Of a DNA stretch of 33,873 nucleotides, positions 15,944-22,186 are shown one piece after another. A program made the position numbers and the translations under genes. The notes beneath the pieces were generated by a model. The model saw only the letters and a list, made by a program, of their open reading frames with translations. It did not search any database and was not told the origin of the DNA. Numbering within the stretch: the first letter of the stretch is position 1; each line of letters starts with the position of its first letter. Source of the DNA: a virus; IMG/VR virus record IMGVR_UViG_3300033571_002122, positions 1-33,873 of that record; one strand, written 5' to 3'.

Positions 15944-16172
15944 GTTTAAGCCTTTCAATGACCTTCTTGATGTCTTTGATGATGTTCTCTGGCAGATCGC
16001 CTGTGTATGGCTCATCTTCATCATTCTTGAAGACAGGCTCATCCTCATCGTTCTTGTAGATTTCATATTTACATTCAAAGTAGCCATCGCAATCAATGTC
16101 TTGATCAATGACTTTCATGTAATACCAGTCGTCATTGAACGACCCTAAATCTTGCCAAGCATCGTCACTCAT
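15909..16172 (-). CDS. Small acidic protein, hypothetical
   Basis: ATG 16172 is preceded by GGAG at good spacing and overlaps the upstream stop, giving 87 residues. It is strikingly acidic: DDAWQDLGSFNDDWYYM, IDQDIDCDGYFECKYEIY, and two NDEDEP repeats (KNDEDEPVF and KNDEDEPYT). The duplicated NDEDEP and overall charge could mimic nucleic acid, a style used by some anti-host phage proteins; this is inference only. No family is recognised. Confidence 0.72.
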   Translation of the reverse strand: MSDDAWQDLGSFNDDWYYMKVIDQDIDCDGYFECKYEIYKNDEDEPVFKNDEDEPYTGDLPENIIKDIKKVIERLKHEYRDWFYQPD

Positions 16173-16360
16173 TTGAAGCTCCTTTTGAGTTGCTCTGCTG
16201 CAATCCAAGCACCCAGTAGAGTGGCCTTAGAGTGCAACTCAGCAATGTCAGCCAAATAGCCCTCATACTGCTTGTGCAGGCACTTGTCGTGCAAACTCCT
16301 GACCACACGCTCCATCTCCATCAGCAAACTGCTGTAATCGACGAATTCACTTTTGCTCAT
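16169..16360 (-). CDS. Small helical protein, hypothetical
   Basis: The likely start is ATG 16360 (MSKSEFVDYSSLLMEM). The 63-residue product is mostly helical (ERVVRSLHDKCLHKQYEG; LADIAELHSKATLLGAWI), with two cysteines or histidines in HDKCLHK. It overlaps the next gene downstream by four bases and the one upstream by 14. Function is unknown. Confidence 0.72.
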   Translation of the reverse strand: MSKSEFVDYSSLLMEMERVVRSLHDKCLHKQYEGYLADIAELHSKATLLGAWIAAEQLKRSFK

Positions 16361-16523
16361 AATGCTTTTCCTTGTTCTCAATTGGTGTCCAACCAAACTT
16401 TTTCCAAGTCTGCGTCACATCAGTGGCGGATGCTGGCACATACACGAATTTCTTGTCTAGCAAGGTCTGAGGGCGAACCTCAGTCTGTGGGCGATGTTCC
16501 ATCTTGATTGCCTTGAGTTTCAT
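16347..16523 (-). CDS. Small hypothetical protein (58 residues)
   Basis: From ATG 16523, with a GGGGG site just upstream, the reading gives MKLKAIKMEHRPQTEVRPQ, then LLDKKFVYVPASATDVTQT and WKKFGWTPIENK. The sequence TDVTQTWKKFGWTPI resembles short tails of other early phage proteins. The ATG overlaps the upstream stop. Function is unknown. Confidence 0.7.
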   Translation of the reverse strand: MKLKAIKMEHRPQTEVRPQTLLDKKFVYVPASATDVTQTWKKFGWTPIENKEKHYEQK

Positions 16524-16699
16524 TTGACCCCCATTAGATTTAAGATTGCGTCAATTGTTTTCCTGTCATAGGTTCCGTGGCACTCCAACTTGGCAACTGG
16601 AGTTCTAGTCATGTTCACAATTTTGACTGTGACCAAGAACTTGTCTCCCTTCTTAGTTGGGTCTGGAATATCCATGCTAATTCCTGTTGGCTTAGTCAT
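16520..16699 (-). CDS. Small hypothetical protein (59 residues)
   Basis: ATG 16699 overlaps the upstream stop (TAATG) and is preceded by GGAG. The product begins MTKPTGISMDIPDPTKKG, continues DKFLVTVKIVNMTRTPVAK and ends NLMGVK: a probable small beta-rich fold followed by a helix. No family is recognised. It is coupled at both ends, which supports it as a real gene. Confidence 0.72.
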   Translation of the reverse strand: MTKPTGISMDIPDPTKKGDKFLVTVKIVNMTRTPVAKLECHGTYDRKTIDAILNLMGVK

Positions 16700-16905
16700 T
16701 ATTTGCTCTCCAACTGGTTGAGATAGTTGATGGCGATGCTGTAACGACTGTCAGCAGACAGATCACGGAACTTGAGCCAGGATGACTGACCGCAGCACTC
16801 ATCACGGTCTAGGCGCTCTCTCATGCAGAAATAGCAGTATTCCATGCCCGAATGAGCGTCATAAGCCTCATTGATCTTCTTCTCAGAATGAATCTTCATT
16901 TGCAT
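16699..16905 (-). CDS. Small Cys-containing protein, possible zinc finger
   Basis: The start ATG 16905 overlaps the upstream TGA, giving 68 residues. MEYCYFCMRERLDRDECCG contains CxxC followed by CC, a possible small zinc-binding knuckle. The rest is helical (SRYSIAINYLNQLESK). A GTG at 16908 or ATG at 16899 are alternative starts. Function is unknown. Confidence 0.72.
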   Translation of the reverse strand: MQMKIHSEKKINEAYDAHSGMEYCYFCMRERLDRDECCGQSSWLKFRDLSADSRYSIAINYLNQLESK

Positions 16906-17387
16906 CACATCTCTCCCAAAGTCTCAAGAAGTGCCTTGGCATCCTTGTAAATTGTGTTGTCTGTTGTGCCTACCATGATGTCCGTCTTGACATAGCGTTT
17001 GAGTGAGCTGATCAGCATGAGGTTGATCTCATGCACTTTGAGTTCATCATCGTCTAGTGCGAGTTTATTGGTGATGGCCTGTTTCTTACGCTCTAGGGCT
17101 TGTTGCTGACGCTCGATCTGGCGCAACTGATACTCTTCAAGCTCTTGCACATCATCAATTGGCTTTGTAGGGTATTCATCATCCATGACCATGACACGGA
17201 ACTCTGCTGTCATCTGAGCAGTGTTCTCAATGCGATTCCTGATGATCTCTGCTACATCAGTCCAGTGGTTGTTGCGGATGGCTTGACAGAGTGCTTCTGA
17301 GCCTTGGATGGCCTCAGTGATGTCGTCAATGTTGATGTCTTGAATAAACGCCCATTTCTCAAACTTGATTTTGTCAGATTCATTCAC
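16905..17387 (-). CDS. Hypothetical early protein, first gene of the leftward block
   Basis: A GTG start at 17387 is preferred: GGAG lies eight bases upstream and the reading begins VNESDKIKFEKWAFIQDIN. The upstream part of the open frame (to 17612) spans the control region and reads like non-coding. The 160-residue product has a helical acidic N-terminal half and a long charged coiled coil (QLRQIERQQQALERKKQA). Being first after the divergent control region, it is probably an early protein. No family is recognised. Confidence 0.72.
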   Translation of the reverse strand: MNESDKIKFEKWAFIQDINIDDITEAIQGSEALCQAIRNNHWTDVAEIIRNRIENTAQMTAEFRVMVMDDEYPTKPIDDVQELEEYQLRQIERQQQALERKKQAITNKLALDDDELKVHEINLMLISSLKRYVKTDIMVGTTDNTIYKDAKALLETLGEM

Positions 17388-17428
17388 TTTTGTGACTCCT
17401 GTTGAACACTGCGTTGTTGCAGTGGGGT

Positions 17429-17515
17429 CTATTGTGCATTGATTACACACTTGGTCAATAGGGTGTGCAAAAAAGCAACGATTGTATTTTTCTATTGTGT
17501 TTTGCTTGGCAATAG
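17429..17515. promoter_or_regulatory. Four CTATTG/CAATAG half-sites in the divergent control region
   Basis: CTATTG at 17429-17434 and 17492-17497 face CAATAG at 17456-17461 and 17510-17515, making two inverted-repeat pairs with different spacing. CTATTGTG occurs twice exactly. They lie between the leftward and rightward operons, so they look like operator sites for a phage regulator. Which protein binds is unknown; the small HTH protein coded at 13473 is one candidate. Confidence 0.55.
17431..17458 (-). promoter_or_regulatory. Putative leftward promoter for the early block
   Basis: On the - strand TTGACC (17458-17453) is followed after 16 bases by CACAAT (17436-17431), the latter preceded by TG (extended -10). 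Half-sites CTATTG and CAATAG overlap both boxes, which would allow repression. Match is moderate only. Confidence 0.4.
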
Positions 17516-17531
17516 GATTTCTGTGGTGGTG

Positions 17532-17560
17532 TTGACAGTTCAAAAGTGATAGGATAAAGT
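17532..17560 (+). promoter_or_regulatory. Rightward sigma70-type promoter
   Basis: A perfect TTGACA (17532-17537) is followed by a 17-base spacer and TAAAGT (17555-17560). It points to the replication/modification block that begins at 17651, about 90 bases downstream. The -10 is imperfect (TAAAGT), but the -35 and spacing are ideal. Confidence 0.65.
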
Positions 17561-17650
17561 AGGAAATGGCTAGGGTAGCTCCCGAAAAAGCGAACCTGAC
17601 ACGCTCTGCCATGTTTCATTTGTCAGCAACCTCGGTCAGAAGGTTACAGC

Positions 17651-17884
17651 ATGGCGACTCTTTCGCTTAAAAAAGCCAAGCCAATTGGCGACACACCCCT
17701 TGAAAACTTGTCTGGCAAGTTCGTAGTGATGCGACAGGCCAGAAACATCAAGTCTTTTCGATTTACCAGTTTCCACGAATCCCAAGAGTTTGCCACCAAA
17801 GAGGCAAAACGGCTCGTCAAGGCCAACAAAACTGAGCGTTTCCTTGTGCTTCAAGTGCAAGGATGGGCCGACTGGGAGGAGTGA
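17651..17884 (+). CDS. Small hypothetical protein, first of the replication/modification block
   Basis: This 77-residue basic protein begins MATLSLKKAKPIGDTPLEN and contains FVVMRQARNIKSFRFTSF followed by SQEFATKEAKRLVKANKTE, then ERFLVLQVQGWADWEE. AGAAGG lies before the ATG. The sequence has a small beta-alpha-beta feel, but I do not recognise a family. Its stop overlaps the next start (TGATG), so it is likely cotranslated with the replication protein. Confidence 0.75.
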   Translation: MATLSLKKAKPIGDTPLENLSGKFVVMRQARNIKSFRFTSFHESQEFATKEAKRLVKANKTERFLVLQVQGWADWEE

Positions 17885-18651
17885 TGCACTACTACAAGCG
17901 GCACATTGGCGACTATGCAAAAAAGTGCGGTCGCCTGACAATGCTTCAGCATGGCGCATATACCTTGCTCATGGATTCGATCTATGACAAGGAAAAATTC
18001 CCAACTATTGACCAAGCAATCGAATGGTCGTGGGCATCAACAGAGGCAGAGGTTGAGGCGGTCAAATTTGTCCTGAGTCGATTTTTCAAGCTCACAGAAT
18101 CTGGCGAATATGTCCAGCAGCGCATCTCTGAAGAACTTGAGAATTACCATAAGAACTCTGAGACAAACAAACGAATCGCCATTGAAAGAGAAACGAAGCG
18201 TAGAGAAAACAGCACGAACCGTGCACCAACCGTTAACGAACCTCCACCTAACCATAAACCACTAACCACTAACCAAGAACCAATAGATATAGATGCTAAC
18301 GCATCTTTGTCGGAAACTGCGTTTCCTCCCTGCCCCCACAAAAAGATTATTAACCTATTTGGTAAACATCTTGGACATTTGCCTCAGCCTCGTGTTTGGG
18401 AGGGAAATAGGGAAGCCATGCTTCGCCAGAGGTGGATTCAAGCATCCAAGCCATCCGACTTTTCGCCTGAAGGCTATAAAACCGAATCTGATGGCCTCAA
18501 GTGGTGGGATTCGTTCTTTGCCTATATTGCCACAGACACCAAGTTGGCAAGAGGTTTTGAAACCAATGGGAGACTTTGGCAGCCTGATCTGCCTTGGATT
18601 GTGAACTCTTCCAATTTCGCCAAAATCATTGATGGGAAGTATGAAAAATGA
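17884..18651 (+). CDS. Replication protein with N-terminal DUF1376 (YdaU-like) domain
   Basis: The start is ATG 17884, with GGAGG immediately upstream. The 255-residue protein begins MHYYKRHIGDYAKKCGRLT, the DUF1376 signature, through about residue 95 (LSRFFKLTESGEYVQQRI). A hydrophilic Asn/Pro-rich linker follows (about 100-155). The C-terminal domain contains KIINLFGKHLGHLPQPRVW and LRQRWIQA, with SDGLKWWDSFFAYIATD, typical of phage replication initiators that load host helicase. No helicase loader or polymerase is coded beside it, so it likely acts alone with host machinery. The ending overlaps the next gene. Confidence 0.85.
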   Translation: MHYYKRHIGDYAKKCGRLTMLQHGAYTLLMDSIYDKEKFPTIDQAIEWSWASTEAEVEAVKFVLSRFFKLTESGEYVQQRISEELENYHKNSETNKRIAIERETKRRENSTNRAPTVNEPPPNHKPLTTNQEPIDIDANASLSETAFPPCPHKKIINLFGKHLGHLPQPRVWEGNREAMLRQRWIQASKPSDFSPEGYKTESDGLKWWDSFFAYIATDTKLARGFETNGRLWQPDLPWIVNSSNFAKIIDGKYEK

Positions 18652-18953
18652 CTTTTAAGAAACCAGAAACACAACAAGAGACATCCACTGCCGACCTTCT
18701 TTGTTCAGCCAATGGTTGCGGAAACAGATGGTCTGTTCAGGCTGATGGCAGACCAAGGTGCAGTTTCCATCAATGGTTTGGCTCTGTTCCAGCCCAATAT
18801 GGTTCGATGTATTTGCAGATTGGCGACTATCCTGGAGACAAAAAGGCTTGGGCTAAGCGCATCATGGACAGGCATAAAAGTGGAGAGCCTGTGCATAAGT
18901 TGAGCCTGAAGTTTGCCATGCAAGCGTTGAAGATCAACGAGGAGGTAGCGTGA
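18648..18953 (+). CDS. Small zinc-finger-like protein upstream of the methyltransferase
   Basis: This 101-residue protein overlaps the replication gene by four bases. It has CSANGCGNRWSV followed by RCSFHQW: a Cys-x5-Cys and Cys-x2-His arrangement that may bind zinc. The rest is helical and basic (DKKAWAKRIMDRHKSGEP). It may bind DNA or help the replication protein. The GAGGAGG at its 3' end serves the next two overlapping genes. Function is unknown. Confidence 0.75.
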   Translation: MTFKKPETQQETSTADLLCSANGCGNRWSVQADGRPRCSFHQWFGSVPAQYGSMYLQIGDYPGDKKAWAKRIMDRHKSGEPVHKLSLKFAMQALKINEEVA

Positions 18954-19690
18954 ATGAGTTGGCTCTTTTCGCAGGCGCTGGTGGAGGAATACTTGGGGGA
19001 AAGCTCCTTGGATGGCGAACAGTCTGTGCGGTCGAATGGGAACCATACCCAGCAAGCGTATTGTGCGCCAGACAAAATGACGGACTTCTCCCGCCTTTCC
19101 CGATTTGGGATGATGTTCAAACCTTTGATGGAAATCCTTGGAGAGGAATTGTTGATGTGGTATCTGGAGGGTTTCCCTGCCAAGACATATCCGCAGCAGG
19201 GAGAGGCGCAGGGATTGATGGAGAGCGATCAGGAATGTGGCGAGAAATGGCACGCATCATTCGTGAAGTTCGACCCCGATTCGTGTTCGTGGAAAACTCA
19301 CCAATGCTCACTTCTCGGGGGCTTGGAGTTGTTCTCGGAGACTTGGCCTCAATGGGGTTTGATGCGAGGTGGGGAGTGTTGGGAGCAGACTCCGTTGGGG
19401 CTTGTCACCATAGAGAAAGAATTTGGATATTGGCCTACACCAACGGCGACAGATTGGAAGGCAACTGGGAAATTAGAAACATTAAAACGGCAAGGGGACA
19501 AGAATGGGGTTGGGCATCAAAACAGACCTCAATACCACTATGCCCGCAAATTCAACATGAAAATGCCGTTGGCAGCGCAAGAGATATTGATGATGTGGCC
19601 GCTAGGGTGGACAGACTTAAAGCCATTGGAAATGGACAAGTGCCACTTTGTGCAGCAACAGCCTTCAAAATCCTGAGCAAAGACCTATGA
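18950..19690 (+). CDS. C5 cytosine DNA methyltransferase (short form)
   Basis: This 246-residue enzyme transfers a methyl group from SAM to cytosine C5. Motif I is ALFAGAGGGILGG (residues 5-17), motif IV is GGFPCQDIS with catalytic Cys77, motif VI is ENS near 115-117, motif VIII is HHRERIWILA near 153-162, and motifs IX-X are VDRLKAIGNGQVP near 220-232. The variable target-recognition segment is only about 55 residues. The GTG start at 18950 lies four bases after GGAGG. A second long frame (18954-19676) covers almost the whole gene. Activity is likely; specificity is unknown. Confidence 0.9.
   Translation: MNELALFAGAGGGILGGKLLGWRTVCAVEWEPYPASVLCARQNDGLLPPFPIWDDVQTFDGNPWRGIVDVVSGGFPCQDISAAGRGAGIDGERSGMWREMARIIREVRPRFVFVENSPMLTSRGLGVVLGDLASMGFDARWGVLGADSVGACHHRERIWILAYTNGDRLEGNWEIRNIKTARGQEWGWASKQTSIPLCPQIQHENAVGSARDIDDVAARVDRLKAIGNGQVPLCAATAFKILSKDL
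18954..19676 (+). CDS. Overlapping +1-frame protein, possible methyltransferase partner
   Basis: An ATG-initiated 240-residue frame lies wholly within the methyltransferase gene. GGAGG is eight bases before its ATG, better spacing than for the GTG of the enzyme. The product has 11 Trp and a patterned sequence: MSWLFSQALVEEYLGES, SRLSRFGMMFKPL, DSCSWKTHQCSLLGGLELF, SETWPQWGLMRGGECW, YWPTPTATDW and WPLGWTDLKPLEMDKC. I recall the last blocks from phage proteins usually labelled DNA methyltransferase, often C-terminal to or next to a C5 domain. A recognition subunit in trans is possible. Chance overlap is the alternative. Confidence 0.6.
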   Translation: MSWLFSQALVEEYLGESSLDGEQSVRSNGNHTQQAYCAPDKMTDFSRLSRFGMMFKPLMEILGEELLMWYLEGFPAKTYPQQGEAQGLMESDQECGEKWHASFVKFDPDSCSWKTHQCSLLGGLELFSETWPQWGLMRGGECWEQTPLGLVTIEKEFGYWPTPTATDWKATGKLETLKRQGDKNGVGHQNRPQYHYARKFNMKMPLAAQEILMMWPLGWTDLKPLEMDKCHFVQQQPSKS

Positions 19691-19872
19691 ACATTGAACA
19701 AGCCAAAAAAATCCTTGATGAGCACAAAGAAACTGGATGCCATTCGATACTCACCGTTACCCGAGCACTGTGGGCAAGCGGAGATTTATGTGGAGTGGAT
19801 GGACACTTGCTTGAGGCTGGCGAGGAACCCTGGGTGGAAGGCGCACATCTGGTGGAGAGTGCAAGACCTTGA
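19687..19872 (+). CDS. Small hypothetical protein overlapping the next frame
   Basis: ATG 19687 overlaps the methyltransferase stop (ATGA). The 61-residue product begins MNIEQAKKILDEHKETGCH and continues SILTVTRALWASGDLCGV. The first half is helical. Most of it overlaps the +1-frame gene from 19718. The coupling signal supports translation. I do not recognise a family. Confidence 0.6.
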   Translation: MNIEQAKKILDEHKETGCHSILTVTRALWASGDLCGVDGHLLEAGEEPWVEGAHLVESARP

Positions 19873-19963
19873 TGCTGACACATCTGGGCTATTCAAAGGC
19901 TTCAAAGAAGATTTTTTAACAAGAGTGAAAGAGGTTAAGAATGAATCCATTTCAGATCAATGA
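19718..19963 (+). CDS. Small hypothetical protein in the +1 frame, overlapping 19687-19872
   Basis: From ATG 19718 the frame gives 81 residues: MSTKKLDAIRYSPLPEHCG, AEIYVEWMDTCLRLARNPG, WKAHIWWRVQDLDADTSG and LFKGFKEDFLTRVKEV. The last two segments read as a genuine amphipathic helical protein. It uniquely covers 19873-19940, which would otherwise be empty, and ends overlapping the next gene by 23 bases. No strong ribosome site precedes it. A programmed shift from the 19687 frame is an alternative. Confidence 0.55.
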   Translation: MSTKKLDAIRYSPLPEHCGQAEIYVEWMDTCLRLARNPGWKAHIWWRVQDLDADTSGLFKGFKEDFLTRVKEVKNESISDQ

Positions 19964-20726
19964 GCCTACTTGCATCAGCTTCTCTGGTGGCAGGACAAGC
20001 GCCTATATGCTTTGGAGGGTGCTAGAGGCGCATGGTGGCAAACTGCCAGATGAGGCCATTGTCTGCTTTGCCAACACGGGCAAGGAAGATGAGGCAACAC
20101 TGAAGTTTGTCCATGACTGTGAAACCAATTGGGATGTGAAGATTCATTGGCTGGAGTTCATTCCAAAGTCTTTTATTGAGGTTGACTACCAAACCGCTAG
20201 TCGCAATGGAGAGCCTTTTGAGCGACTGATAGAGATGAAAAACTACCTTCCAAACCCAGTGGCAAGATTTTGCACAGAGGAATTGAAAGTCAAAACCATA
20301 GACAAGTTTTTGGAAAGCAAGGGAATAGAAGCTCAAATGATGGTTGGCATCAGGGCAGACGAACCAAGAAGGCTGCCTAAACTCAGGGCTAGAGGTTTAT
20401 CAGTCCCATTGGCAGATGCTGGAATCAAGCAGATAGATGTTCAGTCTTTTTGGAAACAAGGCGGGTTTGACCTTGGGCTGACTTTCAGGGATGGAGTTAC
20501 TGCCCTTGGAAACTGTGATTTATGCTTTCTGAAAGGCCCACATCAGATCATGGGGCTAATTAAAGACAAGCCAGATCGGGCTATTTGGTGGGCAAAGCAA
20601 GAGGAAAAGATAGGCGCAACATTTAGAAGTGATCGGCCTACTTATGGTCAGATGATGCAATTCATGAATGATCAAGCGGATATGTTCAATACTGAAGGCA
20701 CGATAGAGTGCTTTTGCGGGGATTGA
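19941..20726 (+). CDS. PAPS-reductase-like PP-loop ATPase
   Basis: This 261-residue protein has the PP-loop SGGRTS at residues 15-20, then CFANTGKEDEATLKFVHDC, ARFCTEELKVKTIDKFL near 107-123, and MMVGIRADEPRRL. This is the phosphoadenosine-phosphosulfate reductase/adenylating PP-loop family. The C-terminal part has NCDLCFLKG and IECFCGD, four cysteines that may bind a metal or Fe-S centre. Such phage proteins adenylate substrates or take part in sulfur transfer; it lies right after a methyltransferase, so nucleic acid modification is possible. Substrate is unknown. Confidence 0.85.
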   Translation: MNPFQINEPTCISFSGGRTSAYMLWRVLEAHGGKLPDEAIVCFANTGKEDEATLKFVHDCETNWDVKIHWLEFIPKSFIEVDYQTASRNGEPFERLIEMKNYLPNPVARFCTEELKVKTIDKFLESKGIEAQMMVGIRADEPRRLPKLRARGLSVPLADAGIKQIDVQSFWKQGGFDLGLTFRDGVTALGNCDLCFLKGPHQIMGLIKDKPDRAIWWAKQEEKIGATFRSDRPTYGQMMQFMNDQADMFNTEGTIECFCGD

Positions 20727-20727
20727 T

Positions 20728-21231
20728 ATGGTTTACTGCGGAATTGACCCTGGGCTTATCAGTGGTGCGGTAGGTGCGCTTGATCAGCATGGAAACTACA
20801 TCGAAGCATGGTTCATTGAGCATCAGGACAAGCGCATACTGCCCATTGTGTTCAAAAACGCCCTACTGAAGGCCATAGACCCTAAGGAAGGGGCACAAAT
20901 CTGCATTGAGAGCGTTCACAGTATGCCCGGGCAGGGAATCGCATCTACTGCCCGATTTATGCGAGCAGTAGGGGTTATTGAAGCAGTGTGTGAGCTAACC
21001 CGCTACCCTGTCCACTTTGTCAGCCCTCAAGCCTGGAAGAAGTATTGGGGCTTAAGCAGCAACAAGGATGAAAGCCTAGATGTGGCAAGGATGATGTGGC
21101 CTGAAGCGCCACTCAAGCGGAAAAAAGATCATGGGGTGGCTGAGGCACTGCTGATAGCAGACTATTGGAGGCACATGCATTTAGGGTTAAAACATGACAA
21201 AACCAATCAAGGCCCTAGCGTATCTAACTGA
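20728..21231 (+). CDS. RuvC-like Holliday junction resolvase
   Basis: This 167-residue protein has the RNase H-fold nuclease pattern: YCGIDPGLISGAVGAL (Asp7), ICIESVHSMPGQGI (Glu61), and KKDHGVAEALLIADYW (acidic residues near 134, 139 and 145). These are the metal-binding residues of RuvC-type resolvases. It would cut branched DNA before packaging, consistent with ERF-driven recombination. It starts one base after the previous stop. A related endonuclease of the same fold cannot be excluded. Confidence 0.88.
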   Translation: MVYCGIDPGLISGAVGALDQHGNYIEAWFIEHQDKRILPIVFKNALLKAIDPKEGAQICIESVHSMPGQGIASTARFMRAVGVIEAVCELTRYPVHFVSPQAWKKYWGLSSNKDESLDVARMMWPEAPLKRKKDHGVAEALLIADYWRHMHLGLKHDKTNQGPSVSN

Positions 21232-21436
21232 AACCGAGGCCCAAGTACTCGAAAACATAGGGCTAGGCACATCTAACGGCATCAAGCTGGCCTTATCCTG
21301 GGTGTCTCATTTTTACAACTGTGGACTACGGCCCGATATGGATTTACAGCGGATAGGGCTATCTATAATGGTAAACCCTGAGATATCGGAGGATTTAAAA
21401 CAATGGCTAGATAGCCAGCGCCTAGATAGTGACTAG
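21194..21436 (+). CDS. Small hypothetical protein, end of the replication/modification block
   Basis: This 80-residue protein begins MTKPIKALAYLTETEAQVL and continues ENIGLGTSNGIKLALSWVS, ending EDLKQWLDSQRLDSD. It has mostly alpha-helical character. It overlaps the resolvase gene by 38 bases and is preceded by AGGG. Its base composition already resembles the CTAG-rich cassette that follows. The terminator at 21458 ends the operon just after it. Function is unknown. Confidence 0.72.
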   Translation: MTKPIKALAYLTETEAQVLENIGLGTSNGIKLALSWVSHFYNCGLRPDMDLQRIGLSIMVNPEISEDLKQWLDSQRLDSD

Positions 21437-21457
21437 AAAACCCGCGCAAAACGCATT

Positions 21458-21480
21458 AAAACGCGATATAGGCGTTTTTT
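21458..21480 (+). terminator. Terminator of the rightward replication/modification block
   Basis: AAAACGC (21458-21464) pairs with GCGTTTT (21472-21478) around GATATAG, followed by further T residues to 21480. It lies 21 bases after the stop at 21436. The A/T-rich flanks mean it could also work in the other direction. Confidence 0.75.
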
Positions 21481-21549
21481 ATGGCTAGTGGCTAGGTACG
21501 GATAGGGTAAGGCTAAAAACGCGCTATAGCCCCTAAAATTGACGGGCAT

Positions 21550-21573
21550 AAAAAAACCCGGACTATGCCGGGT
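21550..21573 (-). terminator. Terminator of the leftward GP88/DUF6927 cassette
   Basis: Read leftward, ACCCGG and CCGGGT (21568-21573 with 21556-21561) form a GC stem with a six-base loop, followed by a run of seven T residues. It lies about 80 bases after the last gene of the cassette. Confidence 0.8.
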
Positions 21574-21652
21574 AACCCTTGGAAAATTCAAGTACTGGCT
21601 ATTTTCGCCTGAAAATGATTTTAGCCAATAGTGCCAGTGTTGCATATATCAT

Positions 21653-21826
21653 TTAATAACCCTCCGCATAGTCCTCGAGACTAGTCACAAGGCCGTCAAA
21701 ATCCTCTGTAGGGCCTAATAAATCCGCTAGGGCATACACGATACTAGGATCGATCCCCATATCATCCGCTAGGTTTTCTAAGTACTCGCGACGGCTAGAA
21801 AACCCATTTTCTTGATAGATTGACAT
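21653..21826 (-). CDS. Small conserved protein (57 residues), last gene of the leftward cassette
   Basis: The start at ATG 21826 follows the repeated AATAGGTG leader. The product begins MSIYQENGFSSRREYLENL and continues ADDMGIDPSIVYALADLLG, then PTEDFDGLVTSLEDYAEGY. I recall similar short proteins (G-F-x-x-R-x-x-Y-L-x-x-L-A, then LLGPxEDFDGLV) in phages and plasmids, without a known function. A longer reading from 21886 is less likely because it enters the leader. Predicted helical. Confidence 0.8.
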   Translation of the reverse strand: MSIYQENGFSSRREYLENLADDMGIDPSIVYALADLLGPTEDFDGLVTSLEDYAEGY

Positions 21827-21830
21827 ATCA

Positions 21831-21841
21831 ACACCTATTAA
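21831..21841 (-). promoter_or_regulatory. Repeated leader TTAATAGGTGT, copy 1
   Basis: The 11-base element is shared with 22858-22868 and 23529-23539. Here it places AGGTG five bases before ATG 21826 and probably acts as the ribosome site. Confidence 0.7.
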
Positions 21842-21922
21842 CCCGGAAAACGCCCGGATAGCGCCTATGCACAGTACATAGGACATAGGCCGCGATAAAA
21901 CGGCCTATAGCCTAGGCACTAG

Positions 21923-22186
21923 CTAAATAGTGCAACACCCGCAGCATGGCGCGTCAATACAGCGCCCGGATTTATTCCGGTAGTACTCTTTACCGCCTAT
22001 ATTGAATACATCCGATATATATTTTTTACTAGTGCGCGTATGATAGGCTAGGTATTCCGGATCGCTAGAATCCGCTAAAAAAGCATATCGCGTATAGGTG
22101 TCATATAGGATTGAATCGCCGGGTTTTATAGGTTTTCCGGTTTTACGGCATGTGCCAGAATATTTTGCATGCATGGATTTAATCAT
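21923..22186 (-). CDS. Small Cys-rich conserved protein
   Basis: This 87-residue protein starts at ATG 22186 after GGGG, or at the in-frame ATG 22174. It contains AKYSGTCRKTGKPIKPGDS, a small beta domain with CxxTGxxI, and ends GRCIDAPCCGCCTI. The C-terminal C-x3-PCCGCC motif could bind a metal. I recall this ending from proteins on mobile elements and phages, but the function is unknown. It starts 12 bases after the GP88-like gene stops. Confidence 0.8.
   Translation of the reverse strand: MIKSMHAKYSGTCRKTGKPIKPGDSILYDTYTRYAFLADSSDPEYLAYHTRTSKKYISDVFNIGGKEYYRNKSGRCIDAPCCGCCTI

Noticed and set aside
17388-17612. N-terminal extension of the first leftward early gene
   Set aside because: The extension crosses promoters and operator repeats, and its reading is not protein-like; the GTG at 17387 has a good GGAG.
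18705-19253. 182-residue - strand frame opposite the methyltransferase start
   Set aside because: It lies opposite two established + strand frames and shows no family pattern or ribosome site.
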